Counted from the first letter of the stretch, positions 1 to 19,077 are shown. The stretch is DNA of 64,000 nt from Leptospira sp. WS92.C1 (GCF_040833975.1 NZ_CP162130.1:2750001-2814000); one strand, 5' to 3'. Numbers and translations: made by a program. The notes: generated by a model from the letters alone, not told the origin.

Positions 1-1282
<1,282 letters not shown>

Positions 1283-1453
1283 GAAGTTCCTCCGCAGGAG
1301 ATCGGGGAACAGTATCCAATGGGTCCGCGATTCGTCAATATTTTCCGAGTCCGTCCGGTTCTGTGCATGCTTTCTTTACACTTTTTTCTCCGTGTTTTGT
1401 TTCTTTTTGTCCAATTTCCATCTTCACCCCCTTCTCCAAGAACCGTTTTGAGT

Positions 1454-1930
1454 ATGGGGAAATCTTTTTTTAGTCCAGGACTCTTAAACTGTCCAATTCG
1501 GAATACCGGACATCTCTGCACCCTTCTCATACCGGATCATTTGGCAAAAGAGGATAGCTTGGCACCGAAACTTTTGCGAAATCGCTTGCAATTTCTTCTT
1601 TTGAAATGGGGTGAGGATGCAGTCCGCAAAAAATTTCTTGGAAGACGTCTGATTTACGCAAAATATCAGGAAGAAAATTTGAATCTGGTTAAGATGAATT
1701 TTCGCCCGTTTGAGGAGGATTGGTGTAGGTTGAGTATTCTCGCTTTAGGACTGGGGGTATCTCGATGTTTGTTATTTGCAATTTTACTCGAATTAGACAA
1801 GAACCAGAAACTCAATCGTAAAACAAAATTCCGAGGAGTTCCAACAAGAATTCGTATCACAAGAAGATTGAACTCAATTCAAAAGAAGCTCACAAGCAAA
1901 ATCAATCTTTCACGAGCTCGCCCGTCCTAA
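1454..1930 (+). CDS. DUF1564 family protein
   Basis: A 158-residue protein of unknown function. The family is recognisable by CPIRNTG near the N-terminus, a LLIP segment, a YQEENLNLVKMNFRP block and a terminal hydrophobic stretch (WCRLSILALGLGVSRCLLF). DUF1564 is a multicopy family essentially restricted to Leptospira. The ATG at 1454 was chosen because family similarity begins at MGKSF. The frame is open much further upstream (to 1019), but that part is antisense to the CHASE2 gene and looks like a shadow. No convincing ribosome site precedes 1454, so a nearby TTG at 1448 is possible. It stands alone, divergent from the CHASE2 gene and convergent with trpA. The tail after the domain is very basic. 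Confidence 0.72.
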   Translation: MGKSFFSPGLLNCPIRNTGHLCTLLIPDHLAKEDSLAPKLLRNRLQFLLLKWGEDAVRKKFLGRRLIYAKYQEENLNLVKMNFRPFEEDWCRLSILALGLGVSRCLLFAILLELDKNQKLNRKTKFRGVPTRIRITRRLNSIQKKLTSKINLSRARPS

Positions 1931-1996
1931 ATATACCTTCTCGATTTAGTCCAAGCATCCGATAACAAGCTCTGGGAATACCAAAGCATGACTTCT

Positions 1997-2791
1997 TTAT
2001 CTCATTGAAGAACGAATCCCGGATGCGTATTCAAAAAGTTTTTTCGCACATAGTTCCGAATTATTTCCATTCTCTTCAATGATTTTTTGGATCGCGGAAC
2101 CGATGATCACGCCGTCCGCATATGTGGAAATTTCTTTCGCCTGATCTACAGTAGAGATTCCGAATCCCGCACAAACAGGAAGGGCTACTTTCTTACGAAC
2201 CATCTTGATTCGATCTTCCAGACCTTCGGATAAAGCTCTTCTTTCACCCGTCACCCCATAAGAAGTCACATAGTAGATAAAACCAGTCGCAAGAGATTTC
2301 ATAGATTGAATTCTTTCTTCTGTGGTAGCGGGGGTTACAAGATGAATAAAATCAATTTTTCTCTTTTCAAGTTGAGTGAAAAATTCTTCAGCCTCCGGAG
2401 TATCATATGGAAGATCCGGGATGATCAAACCTTGGATTCCAGAATTTTTAGCAATCTCGGCGAACGTATCCAAACCCATGGAATACAAGGGATTGAAATA
2501 AGTAAGATACACGAGTGGAATTTCAGGATGGAGTCTATGAATTTCGGCGGTGATCTCGAGAATTTTTTTCATCGAAAACGGATGAGCCAGCGCTCTCTTA
2601 AACGCTTTCTGAATTACCGGACCGTCCGCAACCGGATCCGTAAAAGGAATTCCTAATTCTAAAATCCCGGCCCCACCTTTGATGAGCGCGTCCGCCCAAG
2701 TTACGCAGGATTCGTAGTTCGGATCACCAAGAGATATATAAGGAATAAAAACACTTTTCTCGGAAGAGAATGCGGAAGAAATCGCGCTCAA
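1997..2791 (-). CDS. trpA: Tryptophan synthase alpha chain
   Basis: A 264-residue TIM-barrel subunit that cleaves indole-3-glycerol phosphate to indole and glyceraldehyde 3-phosphate. It passes indole to TrpB in an alpha2-beta2 complex in the cytoplasm. Seen: ELGIPFTDPVADGP carrying the catalytic Asp, and GFGIS plus IIGSAI for phosphate binding near the C-terminus. The start is taken as TTG at 2791: it overlaps the trpB stop as TTGA and has AAGGAG 8 nt upstream, and the protein then begins as the family does. A longer frame to an ATG at 2857 would add an arginine-rich stretch foreign to TrpA. It is the last gene of the long minus-strand run. No other trp genes are in the window. Confidence 0.96.
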   Translation of the reverse strand: MSAISSAFSSEKSVFIPYISLGDPNYESCVTWADALIKGGAGILELGIPFTDPVADGPVIQKAFKRALAHPFSMKKILEITAEIHRLHPEIPLVYLTYFNPLYSMGLDTFAEIAKNSGIQGLIIPDLPYDTPEAEEFFTQLEKRKIDFIHLVTPATTEERIQSMKSLATGFIYYVTSYGVTGERRALSEGLEDRIKMVRKKVALPVCAGFGISTVDQAKEISTYADGVIIGSAIQKIIEENGNNSELCAKKLFEYASGIRSSMR

Positions 2792-3993
2792 GTAAATTCT
2801 CCTTTGCGAAGTCTTGCTACTTCGGCGACGTCTTTGTCCCCTCTTCCGGATAGACAAATCAGAATGTCCTCTTTCTTTCCCATTTCTTTGGCAAGGTCCT
2901 TTGCAAACCGAAACGCATGTGCTGTTTCTAATGCGGGAATGATCCCTTCGATCCTACAGACTTCCAAGAAGGCGTCTAACGCGGCCTCGTCTCCCACATT
3001 TGCATATTTTACTCTTCCGCTTTTGTGAAAGTGTGCGTGTTCGGGTCCTACCCCAGGGTAGTCGAGTCCCGCGGAAACGGAATGCGCGGGGACGATCTGT
3101 CCAAACTCATCTTGAATCACGAGTGTTTTTGTCCCGTGTAAAAATCCGGTTCTTCCAAACGCCATCGTTGCCGAATGAGATCCAGGTTCGGAAGAATATC
3201 CGCCTGCTTCCACACCGTATAATTTTACTTTTTTATCTTTGATGAATCCGTAAAACATTCCGATCGCATTGGAACCGCCACCGACACAAGCTATAACCAC
3301 ATTCGGAAGTTTCCCGTTGGTTTTTTGAAATTGTTTTCTGGATTCGATTCCGATCACGGATTGAAAGTCTCTTACGATCGTCGGAAATGGATGGGGGCCG
3401 ATGGATGAACCTACGATATAATGAGTATCCGCCACGTTCAACGCCCAATCTCTCATCGCTTCGCTGGTCGCATCTTTGAGAGTCGCGGTTCCGCTGGATA
3501 CCCCGACCACGGTCGCACCCATCATTCGCATCCGGATCGCATTGAGTTCCTGACGACGAAGGTCCTCGTCTCCCATATAAACGACCGTTTTCATCTGAAA
3601 CATAGCGCCCACGGTAGCAGTCGCAACCCCGTGTTGACCGGCCCCTGTTTCCGCGATGATTCTTGTTTTACCCATCGCCTTTGCGATCAAAACCTGACCG
3701 ATCGTATTGTTGATTTTGTGGGCGCCAGTATGATTGAGATCTTCCCTTTTGAGCCAGATTCTCGCGCCCCCCCAAGCTTTTGTCAGACGTTCCGCGTATG
3801 TGAGAGGGGAAGGTCGGCCAATATAATTTTTTCTATAATACTCGAGTTCTTTTTTGAACTGTTTATTTTTCTTGAGCTTCGTATACGTAGATTCGAGTTC
3901 CACCAGAGCATCGTGCAGAATTTCAGGAGCGTATCTTCCTCCGAATTCTCCGAAATATCCTTTTTTTTCAGAATAGTTTGATTCTTTTCCCAT
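2788..3993 (-). CDS. trpB: Tryptophan synthase beta chain
   Basis: A 401-residue PLP enzyme that condenses indole with L-serine to give tryptophan. Seen: the Schiff-base lysine in HTGAHKINN, the phosphate-cup sequence GGGSNA, the GRYAPE block near the N-terminus and the C-terminal LSGRGDKD. The length is normal for the TrpB1 type that pairs with TrpA. It starts 2 bp after the proS stop and overlaps trpA by 4 bp, so translation is probably coupled along proS-trpB-trpA. Having trpBA appended to a translation and lipid operon, without trpCDE or trpF nearby, is notable. Confidence 0.97.
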   Translation of the reverse strand: MGKESNYSEKKGYFGEFGGRYAPEILHDALVELESTYTKLKKNKQFKKELEYYRKNYIGRPSPLTYAERLTKAWGGARIWLKREDLNHTGAHKINNTIGQVLIAKAMGKTRIIAETGAGQHGVATATVGAMFQMKTVVYMGDEDLRRQELNAIRMRMMGATVVGVSSGTATLKDATSEAMRDWALNVADTHYIVGSSIGPHPFPTIVRDFQSVIGIESRKQFQKTNGKLPNVVIACVGGGSNAIGMFYGFIKDKKVKLYGVEAGGYSSEPGSHSATMAFGRTGFLHGTKTLVIQDEFGQIVPAHSVSAGLDYPGVGPEHAHFHKSGRVKYANVGDEAALDAFLEVCRIEGIIPALETAHAFRFAKDLAKEMGKKEDILICLSGRGDKDVAEVARLRKGEFT

Positions 3994-3995
3994 AC

Positions 3996-5726
3996 CTATT
4001 CCAACTCCCCGAAGAGCTCCTGACGAAGAGATTCCACCCTTGCCATCAAATCCTCGTAATCGGTGAATACAAAAGATTCTTCCTGATCTTTTTTTCGGTT
4101 ATAGATCGAAATCTCGCCGTTCTCAAAGAATTTTTTTCCAACTGTGATCCGAATCGGAAATCCGATCAATTCCGAATCCTTGAGTTTAAATCCGGGACCT
4201 ACGTCTCGATCATCCCAGAAAATTTCGATCCCTTCATTCTTTAGAACATTATAAAATTCTTCTGCTTTTTTATACTGATCCTCGCCTTTCGTAATACTCA
4301 CTAGAGTCACCTCGAAAGGTGCGATTCCGATCGGCCAGAAAATTCCTTTTTCATCGTTACACTGTTCGATCACAGTAGCCATGGTTCGATTGACTCCGAT
4401 TCCATAACAACCCATTGTAAGGGTTCTGGATTTTCCGTTTTGATCCAAAACTTGGATCCCAAAAGCTTTTGTATATTTTTCACCGAGTTTGAAAATATGC
4501 CCGACTTCGATCCCTTTTTCCGCTTTCAATGGGGAATTGCAGTTTGGACAAAGATCCCCTTCTCTCGCGAGCGCAAGATCCGCAAATTCAGGTAGATTGG
4601 AAATTTCTTTTTCCAAAACATATCCTTGGACATGAAGGTCTTCTTTTTTTCCACCTATAACATAGGGAAAGTTTTTCTGTAAAGAACGATCGTAGAGTAT
4701 CTTCACTTGGTCGTTAGGCGCCATCGGCGCGATAAAACCGGGAACCATCCCGAGTTCTCTAACTTCAGCGTCCGTCATCGGTTCTGAATCCGCAATTTTC
4801 AAAAGAGAATGGAGTTTGTGCAGATTGAGTTCCAAATCTCCACGAAGATAGACAAGGATCTTTTTTTTCTCCGACTTCAAAGCCACCGCTTTGAGCGTTT
4901 CTTTTTCCGCAATTCCAAGAAACTCGCTGACTGCGGCGATCGTTGTTTTTCCGGGAGTCACCAATTCCTTTTTTTCGGGAAAGATTTTCGGAACAGTTTC
5001 AATCGGTAATCGAGAAGGAGTTTTTTCACTGTTGGAACTATATCCACAGGCATTACAAAGAAGTAAGGTTTCCTCTCCGATAGGAGAAACTACCATAAAT
5101 TCTTCCGAAGCGGAACCGCCCATGCTTCCGGAATCGGCCTGAACCGGAATCGTTTTCAATCCGCAACGATCAAAAATTTTTCTATATGCAACCCGCATCG
5201 ATTGATAGCTTTCATCCAGAGATTCCTCATCCAAATTGAAAGAATACGCGTCTTTCATAACAAATTCTCTCGAGCGAATGACTCCAAATCGAGGACGAAT
5301 TTCATCCCGAAACTTTGTCTTGATCTGATATACATTTACAGGAAGATCTTTGTATGACTTCAAAAGAGGCTTGAACAAAAAGCCGAACGATTCCTCATGA
5401 GTGGGACCGAGCGCGTAAGACAAATCGTGTCTGTCTTTGATGCGAAACATTTCTTTTCCCATCGCGCTCCATCTCCCGCTCTGCTCCCAAAAATCTGACG
5501 GAGTCAAAATCGGAAGATCAAACTCCAGAGCTCCGATCGCATTCATCTCTTCGCGAACGATTTGTTCGATTTTTTTGAGGACCTTGAGACCCAAAGGCAA
5601 ATAAAAGTAAAGCCCGGCGGAGGACTTGCGTGCAAGACCCGCTCGGATCATAAGTCTATGGGACGCAACTACCGCGTCCGCAGGATTTTCTTTTTCTGTG
5701 GGAAGAATATATTTCGATGCTTTCAT
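3996..5726 (-). CDS. proS: Prolyl-tRNA synthetase, bacterial type with editing domain
   Basis: A 576-residue class II synthetase that charges tRNA-Pro in the cytoplasm. Seen: the motif 2 region (FRDEIRPRFGVIRSREF), PTHEESFG and motif 3 (GCYGIGVNRTMATV). A YbaK-like insertion lies between about residues 220 and 400 (bacterial editing domain, which removes Ala-tRNA-Pro), followed by the C-terminal anticodon-binding domain (ITVGKKFFENGEISI). Length and order are those of the bacterial form, not the archaeal/eukaryotic form. A zinc-finger-like CNAC (about residues 228-231) and CPNC (about 393-396) flank the insertion. ATG at 5726 lies 4 bp after rseP, within the long operon. Confidence 0.97.
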   Translation of the reverse strand: MKASKYILPTEKENPADAVVASHRLMIRAGLARKSSAGLYFYLPLGLKVLKKIEQIVREEMNAIGALEFDLPILTPSDFWEQSGRWSAMGKEMFRIKDRHDLSYALGPTHEESFGFLFKPLLKSYKDLPVNVYQIKTKFRDEIRPRFGVIRSREFVMKDAYSFNLDEESLDESYQSMRVAYRKIFDRCGLKTIPVQADSGSMGGSASEEFMVVSPIGEETLLLCNACGYSSNSEKTPSRLPIETVPKIFPEKKELVTPGKTTIAAVSEFLGIAEKETLKAVALKSEKKKILVYLRGDLELNLHKLHSLLKIADSEPMTDAEVRELGMVPGFIAPMAPNDQVKILYDRSLQKNFPYVIGGKKEDLHVQGYVLEKEISNLPEFADLALAREGDLCPNCNSPLKAEKGIEVGHIFKLGEKYTKAFGIQVLDQNGKSRTLTMGCYGIGVNRTMATVIEQCNDEKGIFWPIGIAPFEVTLVSITKGEDQYKKAEEFYNVLKNEGIEIFWDDRDVGPGFKLKDSELIGFPIRITVGKKFFENGEISIYNRKKDQEESFVFTDYEDLMARVESLRQELFGELE

Positions 5727-5730
5727 GCGT

Positions 5731-8621
<2,891 letters not shown>

Positions 8622-8627
8622 ATCCAA

Positions 8628-12149
<3,522 letters not shown>

Positions 12150-12162
12150 TTCGTAGATTCCC

Positions 12163-13080
<918 letters not shown>

Positions 13081-13083
13081 GTT

Positions 13084-13344
13084 TTACCCCTTTTTTAGTA
13101 TGAAATACAACGTCGCTACGAGTCCTATCAGACTAGCAGGGGTAAATTGTATCTCAACCTTGATTACGTAGAGTTCAAATTTGATTGCTTCTCGGAGCAG
13201 GTAGGAAGAGAAAAAAGAAACGCCAATTAGGCGATCGAGAATGACTCCCGTCACGGCTCCTGCGAAAAATCCAAGGAGCAGAATGAGGGCGATTTTGCCT
13301 ATCTCAGCCCTGTCCGTAGGCTTTTTCGGGTTAGCAGATACCAC
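13084..13344 (-). CDS. DUF4321 small membrane protein
   Basis: An 86-residue protein with two hydrophobic segments, about residues 18-38 (ALILLLGFFAGAVTGVIL) and about 66-83 near the C-terminus. The GFFAGAVTG segment and the overall plan fit DUF4321, a family of unknown function in spirochetes and other bacteria. It sits 3 bp upstream of rpsB and 22 bp after the bactofilin gene, so it is co-transcribed with both. The family call rests on pattern recognition only. Confidence 0.7.
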   Translation of the reverse strand: MVSANPKKPTDRAEIGKIALILLLGFFAGAVTGVILDRLIGVSFFSSYLLREAIKFELYVIKVEIQFTPASLIGLVATLYFILKKG

Positions 13345-13366
13345 TTTTTACGGTTAAGGGAGTGGG

Positions 13367-13744
13367 TCAATCTTTATTGGGCTGGATCATCTCACAGTTC
13401 CCGTCAAAGACCACTCCGTCCGCAATTTGAAGTTTGGAAGTTTTGATATTTCCGTTTACCTTACCGGTGGATAACATTTCCAGCTTTTGGGTCGCGATTA
13501 CATTTCCGGTAATCTCCCCTCCTACGATCACGGTTCCTGCTTTGATATTGGCGCGAACCTTGGCTCCTTCGCTGACGAGAAGAAAGCCTTCGGACTCGAT
13601 CTCGCCTTGAAATTCACCCGATATTTCGAGAGGTTTTTGAAAGTTTAGAATCCCGGAAAAGGAGGTTTCTTTTCCGAGAACTGTGGAAATCGCACCGTAT
13701 TCTGTGATCGGACGAGCGGTTCTGGTTACGGGTTTTTTAGACAT
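13367..13744 (-). CDS. Bactofilin family cytoskeletal protein (first of two)
   Basis: A 125-residue protein consisting of a bactofilin beta-helix core (about residues 20-120). Regular glycine/valine turns are visible: ISGEFQGEIES, GAKVRANIKAG, VIVGGEITGNVIAT, LSTGKVNGNIKT. Bactofilins polymerise without nucleotide and position envelope-modifying enzymes. Leptospira bactofilins have been linked to helical cell shape in general, not to this copy specifically. It has short charged ends and no membrane segment. It is embedded upstream of DUF4321 and rpsB; a second, longer bactofilin is at 23925-24365. Confidence 0.9.
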   Translation of the reverse strand: MSKKPVTRTARPITEYGAISTVLGKETSFSGILNFQKPLEISGEFQGEIESEGFLLVSEGAKVRANIKAGTVIVGGEITGNVIATQKLEMLSTGKVNGNIKTSKLQIADGVVFDGNCEMIQPNKD

Positions 13745-13752
13745 GGATACTC

Positions 13753-13974
13753 TTATTTGGTTTTCATTTCAAAAACTCCGTCCCAGTCGTCTGGAGGAGG
13801 AGTTGTGATAAATGCCTGGCAGCGGCCGATGTATTTTTTAGAAGGACCATCATCCGGAGAGAGCTCGGTCGCCTTCTTAAACTTTTCGAGGGCTTCTGCG
13901 AACTTTCTGGTTTTGTATAAGCTCAAACCTTCGTTGTAAAATAGAATGGTTTGTTTCATTGTATCAGAGATCAT
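13753..13974 (-). CDS. Small TPR protein resembling the tail of class III cyclases
   Basis: A 73-residue protein with one clear TPR-like helical pair (FYNEGLSLYKTRKFAEALEKFKKA, residues about 11-34, key positions Gly-Leu-Tyr-Ala-Phe). It ends with RCQAFITTPPPDDWDGVFEM. That ending, an RC, then PPP, then WDGV, is the characteristic last element of many CHASE2 adenylate cyclases, where it follows the catalytic domain. Here it stands alone. It lies 3 bp after acpS and 8 bp before the bactofilin, inside the long operon. The function is unknown; a partner role for a cyclase is a guess. Confidence 0.75.
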   Translation of the reverse strand: MISDTMKQTILFYNEGLSLYKTRKFAEALEKFKKATELSPDDGPSKKYIGRCQAFITTPPPDDWDGVFEMKTK

Positions 13975-13977
13975 CGT

Positions 13978-14358
13978 TTACTCCCTGTAAAGCACCACGA
14001 CTGCGGTAGAATAATTTTCAGCGTGACTGATCGAAACCGAACAACCGCTGTAGCCTTTGGTAAGAAACAATTCTTTGGATTTTCCATGGAGTACCAATTC
14101 TTTTTTTCCGAATTCCTTACCGAAAAGTTCGATTTCCCTCATATCCAAGATGACCTTGTCTCCGGGTTCGATGGCTTTGATAAAGGCTTCTTTGACGCAA
14201 AACCTTCCGCTCAGGTGGGGAATCGGGTCTTTTCGATTGGAACAGTATTCCCGTTCTGATTCAGAAAAAACACGTTTGAGAAAACGATCTCCGTGTCTTT
14301 CCAAAAGCTCGCGAATTCTATGATTTTCGACGATATCGTTCCCGACTGAAATTTTCAT
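13978..14358 (-). CDS. acpS: Holo-[acyl-carrier-protein] synthase
   Basis: A 126-residue phosphopantetheinyl transferase that moves 4'-phosphopantetheine from CoA to Ser of acyl carrier protein. Seen: GNDIVEN at residues 6-12 with the metal-binding Asp, and GRFCVKEAFIKAI with the second metal Glu and catalytic Lys. The length is normal for AcpS. ATG at 14358 overlaps the cdaR stop as ATGA. Confidence 0.94.
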   Translation of the reverse strand: MKISVGNDIVENHRIRELLERHGDRFLKRVFSESEREYCSNRKDPIPHLSGRFCVKEAFIKAIEPGDKVILDMREIELFGKEFGKKELVLHGKSKELFLTKGYSGCSVSISHAENYSTAVVVLYRE

Positions 14359-15410
14359 TCTTCCTCGATCAACTCCGGATTGGAATCGGGTTCGATCGTA
14401 TTCTCCTCTTCCCCTGTTTCCGTTTCTCCAGGTCCTGTCTTGTCCTTATCCGGTTTGATTTTGTAAAGAATCGAAATCCGATCCGGAAAAACGCCCAAAA
14501 CATCCACGGCTTTGAGGGAAGGAGATTTGGTAAGTTTGATCTTTGCAAAGACAGGTTTGTTATCGGGTAAGATTTTCTTGGTTTTAGGATCGTATTTATG
14601 AGAACAAACCACACCCGCAGAAAGCCCTTTGATCACCTGAATGCTTTTCAGAGGAGTTTTGGATTGGAGTTTTACGGAAACTTCGGGCTCCGAAAATTCG
14701 GCTTCCAGATTTTTATCGAGGTTTTGGCATTTGATCGGAATTCCGAGAAGCAACGTTTCGCCCGCGTTAGACGCGCTTGCAAAGATATTCACACGAACGA
14801 CAACTTCTTTGATATTGTCCCTTATCTTTACCGAGGAAGGAAAGTCCGGAAGTTTGTGTTTTACCGTAAACGATTCGGTTTTGTCCTTAAGAGAAATCGG
14901 AGGAATATTGATTTTTCCGAAATCATCCAAAACCCCGGGTGGTCCGCTGAGATGAACGACCGAAGGAGAAACAAAATGATTCGTCTTTACGTAGTTTGGC
15001 GGAAGATCGCCCGTAAACTTGACGTCGATCGGGAGAGTTTTTCCCGAGTTCGATTCGACGATAACCCTGATCTTATCTTTGAGCTTTGTGATCCGAAGAC
15101 CCGCGGGCGCGCCTGAAATTCGATAGATCGAAACCATATTCTCTCCGGGTTTAAGTTCGGAAGAATTGATATGCGCCTTTAAAAACTGAGAATAATAATT
15201 TACGTATTCTCTCACACCTTCCACTTTGATGGGAACGGTTTTGTCCGATGCCTTGGAAACGACGAGAGAACCCGGCAGTTTCGGATAATCGATCGGAATA
15301 TGAATTTCTTTTACGAGTATTTTAGAATTTTGTAAATTTACATAAAAAAGTACGGCGAGAAGGATCGATCCGAGTTTTGCCTGCCAATTGGTAAAGATCG
15401 TTTTTAACAT
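14355..15410 (-). CDS. cdaR: YbbR-domain protein, CdaR-like regulator of diadenylate cyclase
   Basis: A 351-residue protein with one N-terminal membrane helix (about residues 12-27) and several extracytoplasmic YbbR repeats. These show as recurring P-V-x-V-x-G-V/L blocks (VPIKVEGV, LPIDVKFTG, VVVRVNIF, VSVKLQSKTP). The last 30 residues are acidic and proline-rich. YbbR proteins coded next to CdaA bind it and tune c-di-AMP synthesis in Gram-positives; the same is inferred here. It shares one base with cdaA (TAATG) and overlaps acpS by 4 bp. Confidence 0.87.
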   Translation of the reverse strand: MLKTIFTNWQAKLGSILLAVLFYVNLQNSKILVKEIHIPIDYPKLPGSLVVSKASDKTVPIKVEGVREYVNYYSQFLKAHINSSELKPGENMVSIYRISGAPAGLRITKLKDKIRVIVESNSGKTLPIDVKFTGDLPPNYVKTNHFVSPSVVHLSGPPGVLDDFGKINIPPISLKDKTESFTVKHKLPDFPSSVKIRDNIKEVVVRVNIFASASNAGETLLLGIPIKCQNLDKNLEAEFSEPEVSVKLQSKTPLKSIQVIKGLSAGVVCSHKYDPKTKKILPDNKPVFAKIKLTKSPSLKAVDVLGVFPDRISILYKIKPDKDKTGPGETETGEEENTIEPDSNPELIEEE

Positions 15411-16234
15411 TATCGTTCGCCCGACTTTTCATCGGATACAAGTCCGTGTTTTTCAGCGCCCGTATTTCTTTTTTGCAGGATCGTGTTCACAAAATTCTTC
15501 AACTCGATCGGTTTGACCGGATGAGTGATCTCTCCGTCATAACAAACCGAAATTTCTCCGGTTTCCTCGGAGGTAACGATCACGATCGAGTCCGATTCCT
15601 CCGAGATTCCGATGGCAGCTCTGTGCCTGGCCCCCATTCTCGCGTCGTCCAGATTCTGGGTCATGGGCAAGAACGCTCCGGCACAAGCGATTCTGTTTTG
15701 TTCGATGATCACAGCTCCGTCGTGAAGTGCGGAATTCTTTTTAAAAATGGTAAGAAGCAGACTCGTAGAAATGATCGCGTCCAACTGAACGGACTGATCG
15801 ATGATTTCCTTCAGACTGTTTTCGCGTATGATCGCGATAAGAGATCCGGTTTTATTTTTCGCCATGATCTTGACCGCTTCGGTGATCTCTTCCAGATCCG
15901 TCATTTGTTTTAAAAGAAAGGGTTGAAAGATTTTCATCTTGGAAAGATCCGCGGTGATCTTTCTGAGTTCGGGTTGGAGCAATACGATGATGGCAAAAAC
16001 GAGCGCTGGGCGAATATTTTCGATGATCCAATCGAGCAACTCGAGTTCGAAATAACTCGCAAAAATTCCCAAGAGCCAAATGAGAGCGACCCCGAGTAAA
16101 AGCTGAATGCCTCTGGTTCTCCGAATCGTGGTATAAAATTGATAGATGAGAATGCTGACGATGATTACATCGAGAACGATGATCAACGGATTTTTACCGA
16201 GAGGAAAGAGGGATATGTTTTTTAGAAAAAACAA
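15410..16234 (-). CDS. cdaA: Diadenylate cyclase CdaA (c-di-AMP synthase)
   Basis: A 274-residue membrane enzyme that makes cyclic di-AMP from two ATP. Seen: three N-terminal hydrophobic helices (about residues 18-36, 42-60 and 70-86), the DisA_N catalytic core with LHDGAVII (DGA motif) and the [12 protein letters not shown] block (RHR motif). Both motifs needed for activity are intact. c-di-AMP typically governs potassium and turgor homeostasis and cell-wall balance. Here the gene is tied to cdaR and to dapAB rather than to glmM, the usual third partner in Firmicutes. Confidence 0.94.
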   Translation of the reverse strand: MFFLKNISLFPLGKNPLIIVLDVIIVSILIYQFYTTIRRTRGIQLLLGVALIWLLGIFASYFELELLDWIIENIRPALVFAIIVLLQPELRKITADLSKMKIFQPFLLKQMTDLEEITEAVKIMAKNKTGSLIAIIRENSLKEIIDQSVQLDAIISTSLLLTIFKKNSALHDGAVIIEQNRIACAGAFLPMTQNLDDARMGARHRAAIGISEESDSIVIVTSEETGEISVCYDGEITHPVKPIELKNFVNTILQKRNTGAEKHGLVSDEKSGER

Positions 16235-16251
16235 ATCACGGCTTCCTTGAA

Positions 16252-17061
16252 TTACAATCCCAACACTGCAAACATATCGTAGAGGCCGGGGTTCCGACCC
16301 ACTAAAAATTCGGCCGCGTGAACGGAACCGACCGCAAAGGTCTTTCTATCCTGAGCCTTGTGAGTGATTTCGATCCGTTCTTCGGGAGTGAAAAAATAGA
16401 CGGTATGATCTCCGATGACCTCCCCCGCTCTCAAGGTATGAATTCCGATTTCTTTGGGGTCTCTTTCTTTTAAGATTCCGTGTCTTCCGTGGACTACGTT
16501 CTTATCCGTTCTTCCTAACGTTTCCAGAAGAATGTTTTTTAATTTTTCGGCGGTCCCGGACGGGGCGTCTTTTTTATGACGATGATGAATGTCTTGAATT
16601 TCGATATCCGAAATTTCCCCCATCACTTTCGCTGCGATTTCGGTTAACTTGAAAAGAAGATTCACACCGATGGACATATTCGGAGAATATACGATCGCAA
16701 TTTCTTTGGCTGCAATCTTGAGGAATTCTTTTTGCAACTCGGTGAGTCCGGTTATACCGATGACCACGGGTTTTTTTAAAGAGATACAAGCTTTGAGGGT
16801 CGCGTCCAAATTCTGATGTGTACTGAAATCGATCACACAATCCGCGCCTTTGATCGCTTCTTCTATCTCCGAAGAAAAGGAAACCCCATTCTGCTTGATC
16901 CCGGAATGAAGACCCGAGTCCATACTGAGAAAAACAGAACCTGGGCCGACAACCGCTGAAGACAATTCCGATCTGGAAGAAGCGGAAAGCACTGTGATGA
17001 TCGCGCGCCCCATTCTACCGGAACCCCCGATCAATGCGATCTTAAATTTGGAAGCCGCCAT
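16252..17061 (-). CDS. dapB: 4-hydroxy-tetrahydrodipicolinate reductase
   Basis: A 269-residue NAD(P)H-dependent reductase, the second step of the diaminopimelate/lysine pathway. Seen: [11 protein letters not shown] for cofactor binding at the N-terminus, the active-site [13 protein letters not shown] block, and VIDFST in the middle. Length and order are typical. It lies 2 bp after dapA and 17 bp before cdaA. Confidence 0.97.
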   Translation of the reverse strand: MAASKFKIALIGGSGRMGRAIITVLSASSRSELSSAVVGPGSVFLSMDSGLHSGIKQNGVSFSSEIEEAIKGADCVIDFSTHQNLDATLKACISLKKPVVIGITGLTELQKEFLKIAAKEIAIVYSPNMSIGVNLLFKLTEIAAKVMGEISDIEIQDIHHRHKKDAPSGTAEKLKNILLETLGRTDKNVVHGRHGILKERDPKEIGIHTLRAGEVIGDHTVYFFTPEERIEITHKAQDRKTFAVGSVHAAEFLVGRNPGLYDMFAVLGL

Positions 17062-17063
17062 TC

Positions 17064-17948
<885 letters not shown>

Positions 17949-18005
17949 ATAGTGACGTTCCCAAGTTTGGCCTGATTTGGCAATCAAAATCATTTCGATT
18001 TCTGG

Positions 18006-19073
18006 TTGCAGAGAGACCCGTTTCGTCCATTCTGGAAGTCAGTGGATCAAATCTCTCATTTCTGGAATCCGGGAATTCTTTCCGTCCTTTTGTTTTTAAT
18101 CACCGCGATCCTTTCCTGGATTTATCTGAGGTCGGAGACGTTCGGGATCACGGATGTCTCCAACGAAAGAAGCATGCACATCGGAACGACAAAGAAGTCG
18201 GGTGGGATCTGGATTTTTCTCGGTGTATTTTCCATCGCTCTCGTTTGGTTTTTGCGATTTGAAAATCCGGAAGACAAGGTGCTTCTTTTTTTTGCAGGAC
18301 TCGTTTTCTTTTTTGTAATCGGTCTCGCGGATGATCTTCTTTCCCTCGGCGCCGGGATCCGGTTGATTTTAGAGATCGGATTTTTGATTTTTTTCTTTTT
18401 GTTTGTTCCCGTAAACTTCACTTTTCTCGGAATCAAATTGGACGGAATTCCGGGAGCGGAAACCGCGATCCTGATCGTCTACGTATTGTTCGTCGTCAAT
18501 GTATGCAATTTTATGGACGGATTGGACACGTATCTATCCGCTCATTTTTTACTCGCGGTAATGGCGTTTTCATTTTTGTTTCAGTCTCCGCTGCCTCCGT
18601 TTTATCTCTGGATCTGCGCGGGAGTATTCGGATTTTTGATCTTCAATCTTCCAAAGGCGCATCTATTTATGGGAGACGCGGGCTCCTTGCCGCTCGGATA
18701 CACAATCGCCGTTCTTCCTCTTTTATTTATCCAGGAGAAAAATTGGATACAATTCGAAATCACATCCGCGTTCTTTTTGCTTCCCGTATTTTTTGTGGAT
18801 GGAGTCATCACCATTCTGCTCCGATTGAAGGATCGGGAAAACATTCTCAAAGCTCACAGAAGACATCTCTATCAATTGGTGGCTGTAAGGACGGAACAAA
18901 AGGGATTAGTTTCTTTTCTTTTCACTCTTGCCAATATTCCCGCGATGCTTTTTTTTGCATTTCATCGAAAGTTGGGGATCCCGGGGGGAATCGTGTTTGG
19001 AATCTGTTTGGTTTTTTATACGATTGTATACTTTGCAATTTGGAAAAAATTGAAAGTCGTATATAAAATTTGA
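18006..19073 (+). CDS. Polyprenyl-phosphate sugar-1-phosphate transferase (MraY/WecA family)
   Basis: A 355-residue polytopic membrane protein of glycosyltransferase family 4. Members move a sugar-1-phosphate from UDP-sugar to undecaprenyl phosphate. Seen: about ten hydrophobic helices, ADDLLSLG (cytoplasmic Asp pair), [21 protein letters not shown] and a final AHRRHLYQ (the HxxH-type loop of WecA/Rfe enzymes). The signature loop points to a WecA-like rather than MraY enzyme, so a role in O-antigen or another surface glycan is likely. The frame opens at TTG 18006; GTG at 18042 with GGAAG just upstream is an equal or better start. It is divergent from dapA. Confidence 0.86.
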   Translation: MQRDPFRPFWKSVDQISHFWNPGILSVLLFLITAILSWIYLRSETFGITDVSNERSMHIGTTKKSGGIWIFLGVFSIALVWFLRFENPEDKVLLFFAGLVFFFVIGLADDLLSLGAGIRLILEIGFLIFFFLFVPVNFTFLGIKLDGIPGAETAILIVYVLFVVNVCNFMDGLDTYLSAHFLLAVMAFSFLFQSPLPPFYLWICAGVFGFLIFNLPKAHLFMGDAGSLPLGYTIAVLPLLFIQEKNWIQFEITSAFFLLPVFFVDGVITILLRLKDRENILKAHRRHLYQLVAVRTEQKGLVSFLFTLANIPAMLFFAFHRKLGIPGGIVFGICLVFYTIVYFAIWKKLKVVYKI

Positions 19074-19077
19074 TTTT

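Noticed and set aside
3421..3981. Plus-strand frame of 186 residues
   Set aside because: It is the antisense shadow of trpB, which is certain.
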